Shown: positions 1 through 6,763 of the stretch, one piece after another
Layout of the letters: each line of letters starts with the position of its first letter
Numbering within the stretch: position 1 is the stretch's first letter
Origin: Thioploca sp.
GTDB taxonomy: Bacteria; Pseudomonadota; Gammaproteobacteria; Beggiatoales; Beggiatoaceae
Assembly (NCBI GenBank): GCA_011371325.1
Contig: DRQV01000145.1
Span: forward strand, 1 to 7,916
Length of the DNA stretch: 7,916 nt
Reading direction: 5' to 3'
The notes under the pieces: model-generated
Database searches by the model: none
What the model saw: only the letters and a program-made list of their open reading frames with translations
What the model was told of the DNA's origin: nothing
Position numbers and translations under genes: made by a program

Positions 1-1
1 A

Positions 2-703
2 AAATTGACTGCATTAAATATACAATGTATTATTCACGACCCTTTGATACAAAATCCTGATTATGTTGATTTAAATACTGTATTGACAGCAGATATTATC
101 ACTTTACATGTACCACTACGAAAAGGCAATTATCCTACTTATAATTTGGTTAATAGTGAATTTTTAGCTAATTTAAAAAATAATGCAATTTTACTCAATA
201 CTTCACGTGGAAAAGTTATTAATGAGATTGCCTTATTAAAAACATCGATGGCTCGTCCAGATATAACTATAGTTCTAGATGTCTGGAATAATGAACCTAA
301 GATTAATAAATTATTGTTACAACAAACATTTTTAGCAACTCCTCATATTGCCGGTTATAGTTTGGATGGTAAAATTCGAGGTACAGAAATGTTATATGCC
401 AAAATATGTGAATATTTTCAATATGAACCTACTTGGCAACCGAATATTTTACCAGCTCCGGTTACTAAACTAGAATTTTCTAATACCATAGATGATGACA
501 TTGCTATACACACTGCGGTTATGGCATGTTATGACATACGTCGGGACGATGCAACTTTACGCCAAACTAATGTTAACTTTGATAATTTAAGAAAAAATTA
601 TCCACTTAGGCGTGAATTCAATCAGCTTACCATTCAACTTCCAAAGAATAAAACAACATTGGCTAACAGCTTACAAGGTTTGGGATTTAATGTAATAAAT
701 TAA
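2..703 (+). CDS. pdxB: Erythronate-4-phosphate dehydrogenase, C-terminal part (5' truncated by window edge)
   Basis: This enzyme oxidises 4-phospho-D-erythronate to 2-oxo-3-hydroxy-4-phosphobutanoate in the DXP-dependent pyridoxal-phosphate pathway (cytosolic, NAD-dependent D-2-hydroxyacid dehydrogenase family). The frame is open through the left edge, and roughly 140 residues are missing compared with the 378-residue E. coli enzyme, including the Rossmann glycine motif. The TTG at 5 is therefore not the real start. Counting from that TTG, the catalytic triad is intact: Arg68 in NTSRGKV, Glu97 in LDVWNNEP and His114 in TPHIAGYSLDGK. The 29- and 17-residue spacings equal those of E. coli R208/E237/H254. 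IITLHVPLRK is the usual dinucleotide-domain segment. The last ~80 residues, with YDIRRDDA, FDNLRKNYPLRREF and a terminal LGFN, form the PdxB-specific C-terminal dimerisation domain and separate it from SerA or other dehydrogenases. No terminator is evident after the TAA. Identity is secure; the intactness of the N-terminus cannot be judged. Confidence 0.95.
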   Translation, partial: KLTALNIQCIIHDPLIQNPDYVDLNTVLTADIITLHVPLRKGNYPTYNLVNSEFLANLKNNAILLNTSRGKVINEIALLKTSMARPDITIVLDVWNNEPKINKLLLQQTFLATPHIAGYSLDGKIRGTEMLYAKICEYFQYEPTWQPNILPAPVTKLEFSNTIDDDIAIHTAVMACYDIRRDDATLRQTNVNFDNLRKNYPLRREFNQLTIQLPKNKTTLANSLQGLGFNVIN

Positions 704-714
704 GTCATCCACAG

Positions 715-723
715 TTAGCACTC
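715..723 (+). promoter_or_regulatory. Lone perfect CIRCE half-site
   Basis: TTAGCACTC is an exact left arm of the CIRCE operator, 12 bp after the pdxB stop and about 140 bp upstream of the nearly complete CIRCE. The nine bases after it (caacctcaa) are followed by ATTAATATC rather than GAGTGCTAA, so there is no partner arm. It may be a decayed second operator or chance. Whether it binds HrcA is unknown. Confidence 0.25.
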
Positions 724-827
724 CAACCTCAAATTAATATCTTGCTTCAAAAAAACTTCTAACTAAAAATATATTCATATTATTTATAATTCATAAATCT
801 TAAAATACCAATTAATTTTCTTTAACC

Positions 828-857
828 CTTGATATTTAAACATGCTGACCTTATTTA
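828..857 (+). promoter_or_regulatory. Promoter of groES-groEL
   Basis: TTGATA (829-834) and TATTTA (852-857) are separated by 17 bp, fitting a housekeeping promoter with a good -35 and a weak -10. The same stretch can be read as a sigma-32-like site: CCCTTGAT (826-833) resembles the CTTGAA heat-shock -35, and CCTTATTT (849-856) matches the CCCCATTT -10 at 6 of 8 positions, but the spacing is about two bases longer than in the E. coli groE promoter. The CIRCE operator begins immediately after the -10, so bound repressor would cover the transcription start. Which sigma factor is used is not settled by the sequence. Confidence 0.6.
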
Positions 858-884
858 TTAGCAGTCACTTGATAAGAGTGCTAA
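858..884 (+). promoter_or_regulatory. CIRCE operator (HrcA binding site)
   Basis: The left arm TTAGCAGTC (858-866), a 9-bp spacer ACTTGATAA (867-875) and the right arm GAGTGCTAA (876-884) match the CIRCE consensus TTAGCACTC-N9-GAGTGCTAA at 17 of 18 arm positions with the exact spacer length. The single deviation is G instead of C at the seventh position of the left arm. The site sits just downstream of the predicted -10 and about 90 bp before groES, the usual arrangement for HrcA repression of groESL. It implies an hrcA gene elsewhere in the genome, which is not in the window. Confidence 0.93.
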
Positions 885-959
885 TGTTTAATAAATCAAA
901 ATCTATTACAAAAATGCTTAATTTTAGCATTACAGAATTCTATTTAAACTTTAAAGATT

Positions 960-964
960 AGGAG
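960..964 (+). promoter_or_regulatory. Ribosome binding site of groES
   Basis: AGGAG lies 9 nt before the ATG at 974. A nearer ATG at 967-969 is out of frame, only 2 nt from the Shine-Dalgarno, and opens a reading frame of just a few codons, so 974 is the start. Confidence 0.85.
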
Positions 965-973
965 ATATGATTA

Positions 974-1264
974 ATGCATATTCGTCCATTACATGATCGA
1001 GTCATTGTCAAACGTGTTGAAGAAGAAAGAACAAGTCCAGGAGGAATTGTTATTCCTGATTCTGCAACTGAAAAACCAATACGTGGCAAAATATTATCGG
1101 TTGGTAAAGGTAAAATTCTAGAAAATGGTGAAGCTCGTCCACTTGATGTTAAAGTTGATGATGTAGTGTTATTCGGTAAGTATTCTGGCACTGAAGTGAA
1201 AGTTGACGGCGAAGATTTATTGGTGATGCGTGAAGAAGACATCATGGGCATTATTGAAGGTTAA
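974..1264 (+). CDS. groES: Co-chaperonin GroES (10 kDa chaperonin)
   Basis: GroES forms the heptameric lid of the GroEL folding chamber in the cytosol and releases upon ATP hydrolysis. At 96 residues it has the family length. The N-terminal MHIRPLHDRVIVKR is the classic GroES signature strand, and residues ~16-34 (EEERTSPGGIVIPDSATEKP) are the mobile loop whose GGIVI tripeptide region docks into the GroEL apical domain. VGKGKILENGEARPLDVKVDD covers the roof hairpin and following strand; VLFGKYSGTEVKVDGEDLLVMREEDIMGII is the conserved C-terminal half. It is the first gene of the CIRCE-controlled operon, with groEL starting 25 bp after its TAA. Nothing is missing or unusual. The start is supported by AGGAG at 960-964. 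Confidence 0.98.
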   Translation: MHIRPLHDRVIVKRVEEERTSPGGIVIPDSATEKPIRGKILSVGKGKILENGEARPLDVKVDDVVLFGKYSGTEVKVDGEDLLVMREEDIMGIIEG

Positions 1265-1289
1265 TTTACCACTATAGGATATAAATATT

Positions 1290-2948
1290 ATGGCAAAAGA
1301 AGTACGTTTTTCTGATGATGCACGCCAACAAATGATTAAAGGTGTTGCTATTTTAGCTAATGCAGTAAAAATTACTCTCGGTCCTAAGGGCCGTAATGTA
1401 GTTTTAGATAAATCTTTTGGTTCACCAACTGTAACTAAAGATGGTGTATCAGTTGCTAAAGAAATTGATCTAGAAAATAAATTTGAGAATATGGGCGCTC
1501 AAATGGTAAAAGAAGTGGCATCCCAAACTTCCGATGCTGCTGGTGACGGAACTACCACTGCTACCGTATTAGCTCAATCCGTTTTGATTGAAGGCATGAA
1601 AGCTGTTGCTGCTGGCATGAACCCTATGGATTTAAAACGTGGAATTAATAAAGCAACTACTGCTGCTGTTGAAGAATTGAAGAAATTATCTGAACCTTGT
1701 GCTGACGATAAAGCTATTGCTCAAGTTGGAACTATTTCTGCCAATTCTGACAATGCCATTGGTGACATCATTGCTCAAGCTATGGGCAAAGTTGGTAAAG
1801 AGGGCGTAATTACTGTTGAAGAAGGCTCTGCCCTAGATAATGAATTAGATGTTGTAGAAGGTATGCAGTTTGATCGTGGTTACTTATCTCCTTATTTCGT
1901 GACCGATCAACAAACCATGACTACAGAATTGGAAGGCCCAATGATTCTGTTACATGACAAGAAAATTTCTAACATTAGAGAAATGCTACCAATTTTAGAA
2001 GCGGTTGCTAAAGCTGGTAAATCTCTAATTGTTATCGCTGAAGATGTTGATGGTGAAGCATTGGCTACTTTGGTAGTAAACACTATTCGTGGTGTAGTTA
2101 AAGTTGCAGCAGTCAAAGCACCTGGTTTTGGTGATCGTCGCAAAGCTATGTTACAAGACATTGCTATTTTGACCGGTGGCCAAGTTATTTCTGAAGAAGT
2201 TGGTTTAAGTTTAGAAAAAGCTACTTTAGAAGATTTAGGTAGTGCTAAACGAGTTACTATCAGCAAAGAAAACACCACTATTATTGATGGTGCTGGTGAT
2301 GCCAAAGCAATTGAAGAACGAGTTAACCAAATTCGATCTCAAATTGAAGATGCAACTTCCGACTATGATCGGGAAAAATTACAAGAACGTGTTGCTAAAT
2401 TAGCTGGTGGCGTAGCAGTAATTAAAGTTGGTGCTGCAACCGAAGTTGAAATGAAAGAAAAGAAAGCTAGAGTGGAAGATGCTTTACACGCTACTCGTGC
2501 TGCTGTTGAAGAAGGTGTAGTTCCCGGTGGTGGTGTGGCTTTAGTTAGAGCTTTAAGTGGTATTAAAGACCTCAAAGGCGATAACGAAGACCAGAATGTT
2601 GGGATTAAAATTGCCTTACGTGCTATGGAAGAACCATTACGTCAAATCGTGATTAACGCTGGCCAAGAAGCTTCCGTTATCTTGAATCAAGTAAAAAATA
2701 ATTCTGGTAATTATGGTTACAATGCTACTACAGAAGAGTATGGTGATATGGTAGCCATGGGTATTTTAGATCCAACTAAAGTTACTCGTTCAGCATTACA
2801 AAACGCTGCTTCTATAGCTGGTTTGATGATTACTACTGAAGCTATGGTTGCTGACGCTCCTAAAAAGGATGATGCTCCTGCTATGCCTGATATGGGCGGC
2901 GGTATGGGTGGTATGGGTGGAATGGGCGGCATGGGTGGAATGATGTAA
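1290..2948 (+). CDS. groEL: Chaperonin GroEL (60 kDa chaperonin)
   Basis: GroEL is the ATP-driven tetradecameric folding chamber that works with GroES in the cytosol. Its 552 residues compare with 548 in E. coli. The equatorial ATP site is intact: LGPKGRNV (30-37), Asp51 in TKDGVS, GDGTTT (85-90) with the catalytic aspartate Asp86, and Asp397 in ARVEDALHATRAA, equivalent to E. coli Asp398. The family signature AAVEEGVVPGGG is at 404-415. Residues about 190-370 form the intermediate and apical domains, including the hydrophobic GroES/substrate-binding segment around YLSPYFVTD (198-206). The C-terminus ends in four to five GGM repeats (about 535-552), the disordered tail in the cavity that is typical of proteobacterial GroEL. 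AGGA at 1276-1279 precedes the ATG by 10 nt. Codon choice looks a little richer in G+C than in the neighbours, as expected for a highly expressed gene. A strong terminator follows. Confidence 0.99.
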   Translation: MAKEVRFSDDARQQMIKGVAILANAVKITLGPKGRNVVLDKSFGSPTVTKDGVSVAKEIDLENKFENMGAQMVKEVASQTSDAAGDGTTTATVLAQSVLIEGMKAVAAGMNPMDLKRGINKATTAAVEELKKLSEPCADDKAIAQVGTISANSDNAIGDIIAQAMGKVGKEGVITVEEGSALDNELDVVEGMQFDRGYLSPYFVTDQQTMTTELEGPMILLHDKKISNIREMLPILEAVAKAGKSLIVIAEDVDGEALATLVVNTIRGVVKVAAVKAPGFGDRRKAMLQDIAILTGGQVISEEVGLSLEKATLEDLGSAKRVTISKENTTIIDGAGDAKAIEERVNQIRSQIEDATSDYDREKLQERVAKLAGGVAVIKVGAATEVEMKEKKARVEDALHATRAAVEEGVVPGGGVALVRALSGIKDLKGDNEDQNVGIKIALRAMEEPLRQIVINAGQEASVILNQVKNNSGNYGYNATTEEYGDMVAMGILDPTKVTRSALQNAASIAGLMITTEAMVADAPKKDDAPAMPDMGGGMGGMGGMGGMGGMM

Positions 2949-2981
2949 GCTTGCTGTTCTAACTATATTTTAGTCAAAGAT

Positions 2982-3009
2982 AGGTCGGGTTAACTTAATC
3001 CGACCTTTT
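2982..3009 (+). terminator. Intrinsic terminator of groES-groEL
   Basis: AGGTCGG (2982-2988) pairs perfectly with CCGACCT (3000-3006). The stem can continue inward with a G-T pair and TTA/TAA pairs to a 3-nt ACT loop, and the right arm runs into TTTT (3006-3009). It lies 34 bp after the groEL stop. A weaker hairpin (CTCTA/TAGAG, 3030-3043) followed by a T run at 3050-3054 could act as backup. Confidence 0.92.
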
Positions 3010-3343
3010 GTTAAATGCCTTCTCAAAAACTCTAATTCTAGAGATTCTCTTTTTAATAACATAGAACCTATTCAAAATCGACCGATAATTATAAGTCTTT
3101 CTCATGGCAAATCCTCCACTATTTTATACTTTTAGACTCCCTAACCTTTAATAAAATTTAACTGTATTATTTTCTAAATACTTATCCAATAACTTCTTAA
3201 CCCTGCCAACCACATACAACCTGTAAAGCATAAGTAACGAATAACTCGTAACATTTGGATAGATATACAAACGGGAAATATCATGATAGAATTTCCAAAA
3301 AATATTTTTTTAAGATTCTTTTAAATTTTACAAGAGGTATTTT
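3010..3343. other. Intergenic region between groEL and the porin gene; no gene seen
   Basis: No open frame with coding character, tRNA or repeat family is visible on either strand. The last part must hold the promoter of the following gene. The best candidate is TTGGAT (3255-3260) and TATCAT (3279-3284) with an 18-bp spacer: the -10 matches 5 of 6 but the -35 is poor. AAGAGGT (3332-3338) is a good Shine-Dalgarno for the ATG at 3344. Confidence 0.5.
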
Positions 3344-4057
3344 ATGAAGTTTGCATATAGAGTAACAATAGTAATTAGTATTTTATTAGCATATTTGCCA
3401 AATGCTCAGGCCGAACCATTTTCAACTAGTGCAAATATAGCATTTACTTCAGAATATATATATCGTGGTAAAACTCAAACTGATGGAAATATAGCTGTCC
3501 AAGGTGGTTTTGATTTAAACCATGAAAGTGGATTCTACCTAGGAACTTGGGGCTCTAATGTCAATTTTTTAGAAGATAATTCTGTAACTCCAGAAGATCG
3601 AGCTAACGTCGAAATTGATGTTTATGCTGGTTTTAATGGTAATTTAAGCGATGAATTAAATTATGACATCAAAATTGGTCAGTACATGTATCCGGGAGCA
3701 AATAGTGATTTTGACTATGATATAACTGAATTAAATTTGACCCTAACTTATACTATGCCACAAGGTACAGAGCTTGGTTTAGTATATGATTTTTCACCTG
3801 ATTTTGGAGGATTAGATGCAGGACATCATTATATGTTAAGAGTTAACCAAGGATTACCAAATAATCTAGGAATTAGTGGTTATATTGCTCAACAAACTAT
3901 TGATAAAGGAGAAGATTATTTTTATTATGGAGTATCATTATCCTTTGCTGTTCTTGATTTTGATGCTGCCATAAGTTATAGCAATACAGATTTAGATAAT
4001 GCTGAAGACCTTGGAGCTGATGGTAGAATGGTATTTACTTTAAGCAAAAGTTTCTAA
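3344..4057 (+). CDS. TorF family putative porin (gcw_chp-type outer-membrane protein)
   Basis: This is an outer-membrane beta-barrel protein of the family known from the TIGR02001 model (gcw_chp); its transported substrate is unknown. Residues 1-23 are a Sec signal peptide (MKFAYR charged end, hydrophobic core, AQA cleavage site before E24). The mature protein opens with the family hallmark SANIAFTSEYIYRGKTQTDGN (about 29-49), then AVQGGFDLNHESGFYLGTWGSNV (51-73) and IDVYAGFNG (91-99). The remainder alternates short amphipathic strands rich in Tyr, Phe and Asp, such as YDIKIGQYMYPGA, LNLTLTYTM and YYGVSLSF, and ends in FTLSKSF. The terminal Phe is the usual outer-membrane recognition residue for BAM-dependent insertion. 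At 237 residues it is near full family length. It follows the groEL terminator and has its own Shine-Dalgarno, so it is probably a separate unit; a stem-loop lies directly after it. The family assignment comes from motif recognition; the function as a porin is inferred from the family name. Confidence 0.85.
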   Translation: MKFAYRVTIVISILLAYLPNAQAEPFSTSANIAFTSEYIYRGKTQTDGNIAVQGGFDLNHESGFYLGTWGSNVNFLEDNSVTPEDRANVEIDVYAGFNGNLSDELNYDIKIGQYMYPGANSDFDYDITELNLTLTYTMPQGTELGLVYDFSPDFGGLDAGHHYMLRVNQGLPNNLGISGYIAQQTIDKGEDYFYYGVSLSFAVLDFDAAISYSNTDLDNAEDLGADGRMVFTLSKSF

Positions 4058-4063
4058 TTTAAA

Positions 4064-4103
4064 ATACTCAGTACTGATAAAATTTTTTTAAAGTATTGAG
4101 TAT
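4064..4103. terminator. Stem-loop after the porin gene, possible terminator or processing site
   Basis: ATACTCAGTACT (4064-4075) pairs with AGTATTGAGTAT (4092-4103): 12 pairs, one of them G-T. The 16-nt AT-rich loop can itself pair partly (TAAAA/TTTTA). The T run (4083-4089) is in the loop rather than after the stem, so on the + strand it is not a textbook intrinsic terminator; on the - strand the stem is followed by only a few Ts. It starts 6 bp after the porin stop and ends 28 bp before the next ATG. It may attenuate read-through or protect the porin mRNA 3' end. Confidence 0.6.
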
Positions 4104-4131
4104 CTTTACACAATCTTAAAATAATCTAATA

Positions 4132-4773
4132 ATGAAATTAAAATATTTATTAATCAGCATTATATTATTTAATAATATTTGTTTGGCTGACAGTACTACA
4201 ACTCTATTTACTAAAGCTCATAGCTTATTTGAACGTAGTCTTGCTGGCGATGAATCCGTAACACCAGTGGCATTACAATTTTTTAATATATTATCGATGA
4301 AATATCGGGATAATCCATTATTCATCGCTTATAAGGGTAGCAGTTATACATTGTTAGCTCGTGATTCTTGGATGCCTTGGAATAAAGCTGAATATACTGA
4401 AAAAGGACTTGCTTTCATTGATAAATCTTTACAAATGTTGCAACCAAAACATGATCAAGAAACTATGCGTACGATACCAATTAGTGTGGAAACACGTTTA
4501 ATTGCACTTGTTACTTTTATGGCTATACCAGAATCTTTTGATTATGTAGAAAAAGCTAAAAAAGTATTAACAAATATATTACAATCTGTTGCTTTCACAG
4601 TTAGTCCAAAAATTATACAAGCCCAAGTTTACCTAGAAGCAGCTAAAATATCCCGTTTGGAAAATGATTCTATTAGCGAAAAACAACAATTACAAAAATC
4701 GTTAGATATTTCTCCTAAAGGTAAGTTTGCTAAAATAGTCAATAACAGATTGAAAGAGTTAGATGATAAGTAA
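4132..4773 (+). CDS. Exported TPR-like helical protein of unknown function
   Basis: I do not recognise this 213-residue protein. Residues 1-19 look like a Sec signal peptide (MKLK, then a hydrophobic core YLLISIILF, with cleavage after CLA). There is no lipobox, so a soluble periplasmic protein is expected. The rest appears almost wholly alpha-helical. ALQFFNILSMKYRDNPLFIAY (47-67) and GLAFIDKSLQML (92-103) have the small/large residue spacing of TPR helices, and a second helical pair spans about 136-193, ending in the TPR-like QQLQKSLDISPKGKF. The stretch LARDSWMPWNKAEYTEKGL (75-93), with two Trp in an otherwise Trp-free protein, is the likeliest conserved core. The start is set by the signal peptide; no Shine-Dalgarno precedes it (AAAATAATCTAAT). 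It may be co-transcribed with the porin gene through the stem-loop, or use a near-leaderless promoter (TTGAGT 4096-4101). The shared export of both products hints at, but does not show, a joint envelope role. Confidence 0.75.
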   Translation: MKLKYLLISIILFNNICLADSTTTLFTKAHSLFERSLAGDESVTPVALQFFNILSMKYRDNPLFIAYKGSSYTLLARDSWMPWNKAEYTEKGLAFIDKSLQMLQPKHDQETMRTIPISVETRLIALVTFMAIPESFDYVEKAKKVLTNILQSVAFTVSPKIIQAQVYLEAAKISRLENDSISEKQQLQKSLDISPKGKFAKIVNNRLKELDDK

Positions 4774-4886
4774 GTTTTTATAATCTGGAAAGCTATTTAA
4801 TTAAATTCCTCATATTTATCTTTTACAAATATAGCAATTCTTAATTGTGCCAGTATTTTTACATCGAACTGAATATTAATAATTGT

Positions 4887-4914
4887 TTGACAATTAGTAT
4901 ATCTAGCCTAAAAT
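4887..4914 (+). promoter_or_regulatory. Promoter of trpF-trpB-trpA
   Basis: A perfect -35 TTGACA (4887-4892) and a -10 TAAAAT (4909-4914, 5 of 6) are 16 bp apart. The -10 ends only 10 bp before the trpF ATG at 4925, so the predicted transcription start (about 4921-4922) leaves a 3-4 nt leader. There is no room for a trp leader peptide or attenuator, and no full TrpR operator is seen. Confidence 0.7.
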
Positions 4915-4924
4915 ATAAAATAAT

Positions 4925-5536
4925 ATGTTACGAACTAGAGTTAAAATTTGTGGAATTACTCGTCCTCAAGATGCTGTATTTGCTGCTAATATCGGAGTTG
5001 ACGCAATTGGTTTAGTTTTTTATGCTAAAAGTCTGAGAGCCGTAGAAATTAATCAAGCTCAAACTATTATCCAACAATTACCACCATTTACAACTACAGT
5101 AGGCTTATTTGTAGATGCTGAAGCTAATTTTGTTCAACATATTCTGACAAAAGTACCTTTAGATATATTACAGTTTCATGGTGAAGAAACTCCAGATTAC
5201 TGTGCTAGTTTTACTAGACCTTATATTAAAGCTTTACGAATGCGTCCTAACATTGATGTTAAACAGTATGCTAAAAAACATATTCAAGCCCAAGCCTTAC
5301 TCTTAGATAGTTATGTAAAAGGAACTAAAGGTGGTACTGGAATTACATTTGACTGGCAACAAGTTCCAACCAATATATCTAAACCAATAATTATTGCCGG
5401 TGGTTTAACACCAAACAATGTAGCACAAGCAATTACCAAATTACAGCCTTATGCTGTTGATGTTAGCGGTGGGGTAGAATCCACTAAAGGAATAAAAGAT
5501 ACGGAAAAAATGACCGTATTTATGCAAGGAGTCTAA
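4925..5536 (+). CDS. trpF: Phosphoribosylanthranilate isomerase
   Basis: TrpF converts N-(5'-phosphoribosyl)anthranilate to 1-(o-carboxyphenylamino)-1-deoxyribulose 5-phosphate, the third committed step of tryptophan synthesis (cytosol, TIM barrel). It is a stand-alone enzyme of 203 residues, not the TrpC-TrpF fusion of E. coli. The general base Cys9 is in VKICGITR (6-13) and the general acid Asp128 in LLLDSY (125-130). Other family blocks are DAIGLVFYAKSLRAV (26-40), VGLFVDA (59-65), LQFHGEE (82-88), KGGTGITFDW (135-144), IIAGGLTPNNV (156-166) and the phosphate-binding DVSGGVESTKGIKD (179-192). MLRTRVKICG fits the usual N-terminus. No Shine-Dalgarno precedes the ATG, consistent with leaderless initiation from the promoter just upstream. 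Its stop TAA directly abuts the trpB ATG (TAAATG), so the two are translationally coupled. Confidence 0.97.
   Translation: MLRTRVKICGITRPQDAVFAANIGVDAIGLVFYAKSLRAVEINQAQTIIQQLPPFTTTVGLFVDAEANFVQHILTKVPLDILQFHGEETPDYCASFTRPYIKALRMRPNIDVKQYAKKHIQAQALLLDSYVKGTKGGTGITFDWQQVPTNISKPIIIAGGLTPNNVAQAITKLQPYAVDVSGGVESTKGIKDTEKMTVFMQGV
5526..5531 (+). promoter_or_regulatory. Ribosome binding site of trpB, inside trpF
   Basis: AAGGAG lies in the last codons of trpF, 5 nt before the ATG at 5537. It favours this start over the in-frame ATG at 5561 (residue 9), which has no comparable site. Confidence 0.8.
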
Positions 5537-6763
5537 ATGCCAATTTCTAAATTATTAAATATGAAAAACACTCATAAACTACCAGATGAACATGGTCATT
5601 TTGGAATTTATGGTGGAATCTTTGTTGCCGAAACTTTAATGCAACCATTGGAAGAATTACGGATTGCTTATGAAGAATCTTTGACAAATTCAAAATTTTT
5701 AGCCGAATTAAATCACGATTTACACTATTTTGTCGGTAGACCTTCACCATTATATTATGCCGAACGTTGGTCACAGCAATTAGGTGGAGCTAAAATCTAT
5801 CTTAAACGTGAAGATTTAAATCATACTGGAGCTCATAAAATAAACAATACGGTTGGACAAGCTCTATTAGCAAAACGAATGGGTAAAACTAGAATAATTG
5901 CTGAAACTGGAGCTGGGCAACATGGTGTGGCTACCGCTACAGTCGCAGCACGCTTTGGTATGAAATGTACAATTTACATGGGTGCTAAAGATATAAAACG
6001 TCAATCTATTAACGTATATAGAATGCGTTTATTAGGAGCGGAAGTTAGAGCAGTTGAATCTGGTTCTAAAACTTTGAAAGACGCTCTTAATGAAGCAATG
6101 CGAGATTGGGTAGCAAACATTGATGACACTTTTTATATTATTGGAACTGTTGCTGGGCCACATCCTTATCCTGCAATGGTACGTGATTTTCAAGCTGTTA
6201 TTGGACGAGAAACTAGACAACAGTCTAAAGTATTAGTTGGCCATTTACCAAATATCTTGATTGCCTGTGTTGGTGGTGGTTCCAATGCGATGGGGTTATT
6301 TTATCCATTTTTGGAAGATAAAGAAATTGTCATGTATGGAGTAGAAGCTGCTGGTAATGGTTTGGAAACTGGTCGGCATGCTGCACCATTAAATGCTGGT
6401 AAACCAGGAGTTTTACATGGCAATAGAACCTACTTAATGACAGATGATGATGGGCAAATTATTGAAACTCATTCAATTTCTGCTGGGCTAGACTATCCTG
6501 GAGTAGGGCCTGAACATGCTTGGTTAAAAGATACCAATCGAGTTAAATATGTTGCAGTAACTGATGCTGAAGCTTTGGATGCTTTCCATGATTTAACTAA
6601 AACTGAAGGTATTATGCCTGCGTTAGAATCTAGTCATGCTTTAGCTTATTGTAAAAAAATTGCTCCAGATATTGATAAAAAACAAGTTATTGTTGTTAAT
6701 CTGTCTGGACGTGGAGATAAAGATATTCATACCGTTGCCGAGCTAGAAGGAATTAAAATATGA
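5537..6763 (+). CDS. trpB: Tryptophan synthase beta chain
   Basis: TrpB is the PLP-dependent beta subunit of tryptophan synthase. It condenses indole, delivered through the tunnel from TrpA, with L-serine to give L-tryptophan. At 408 residues it is close to the usual ~400. The PLP Schiff-base lysine is Lys101 in the signature LNHTGAHKINN (94-104). The catalytic Glu123 is in AETGAGQHG (122-130), the PLP-phosphate loop GGGSN is at 246-250, the beta-Asp region is SAGLDYPGVGPEH (315-327), Glu357 is in EGIMPALESSHAL, and Ser390 in NLSGRGDKD contacts the PLP ring nitrogen. HGHFGIYGGIFVAETLM (19-35) is the normal N-terminal block; the eight residues before Met9 are variable in the family. The MRDWV...FYIIGTVAGPHPYP segment carries the TrpA-communication (COMM) region. 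The gene overlaps trpA by ATGA, giving translational coupling and equal subunit supply. All active-site residues are present. Confidence 0.98.
   Translation: MPISKLLNMKNTHKLPDEHGHFGIYGGIFVAETLMQPLEELRIAYEESLTNSKFLAELNHDLHYFVGRPSPLYYAERWSQQLGGAKIYLKREDLNHTGAHKINNTVGQALLAKRMGKTRIIAETGAGQHGVATATVAARFGMKCTIYMGAKDIKRQSINVYRMRLLGAEVRAVESGSKTLKDALNEAMRDWVANIDDTFYIIGTVAGPHPYPAMVRDFQAVIGRETRQQSKVLVGHLPNILIACVGGGSNAMGLFYPFLEDKEIVMYGVEAAGNGLETGRHAAPLNAGKPGVLHGNRTYLMTDDDGQIIETHSISAGLDYPGVGPEHAWLKDTNRVKYVAVTDAEALDAFHDLTKTEGIMPALESSHALAYCKKIAPDIDKKQVIVVNLSGRGDKDIHTVAELEGIKI

Noticed and set aside
958..1251. Long - strand frame opposite groES, and similar frames opposite groEL and trpB
   Set aside because: These are antisense shadows of highly conserved genes with no start signals or family resemblance of their own.
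2880..2948. Repetitive GGM-coding DNA at the end of groEL as a tandem repeat of interest
   Set aside because: GGM repeats are the normal C-terminal tail of proteobacterial GroEL.
4834..4859. GCAATT-CTT-AATTG hairpin followed by a T run as terminator of the gene at 4132
   Set aside because: The stem has only 5 bp of mostly A-T pairs and the T run is separated from it by seven bases. Too weak to annotate as a terminator.
4894..4906. TTAG and CTAG elements between the -35 and -10 of trpF, resembling a TrpR operator
   Set aside because: The TrpR consensus has two CTAG cores 4 bp apart; here one core is TTAG, the gap is 5 bp, and the flanking GTAC bases are missing.
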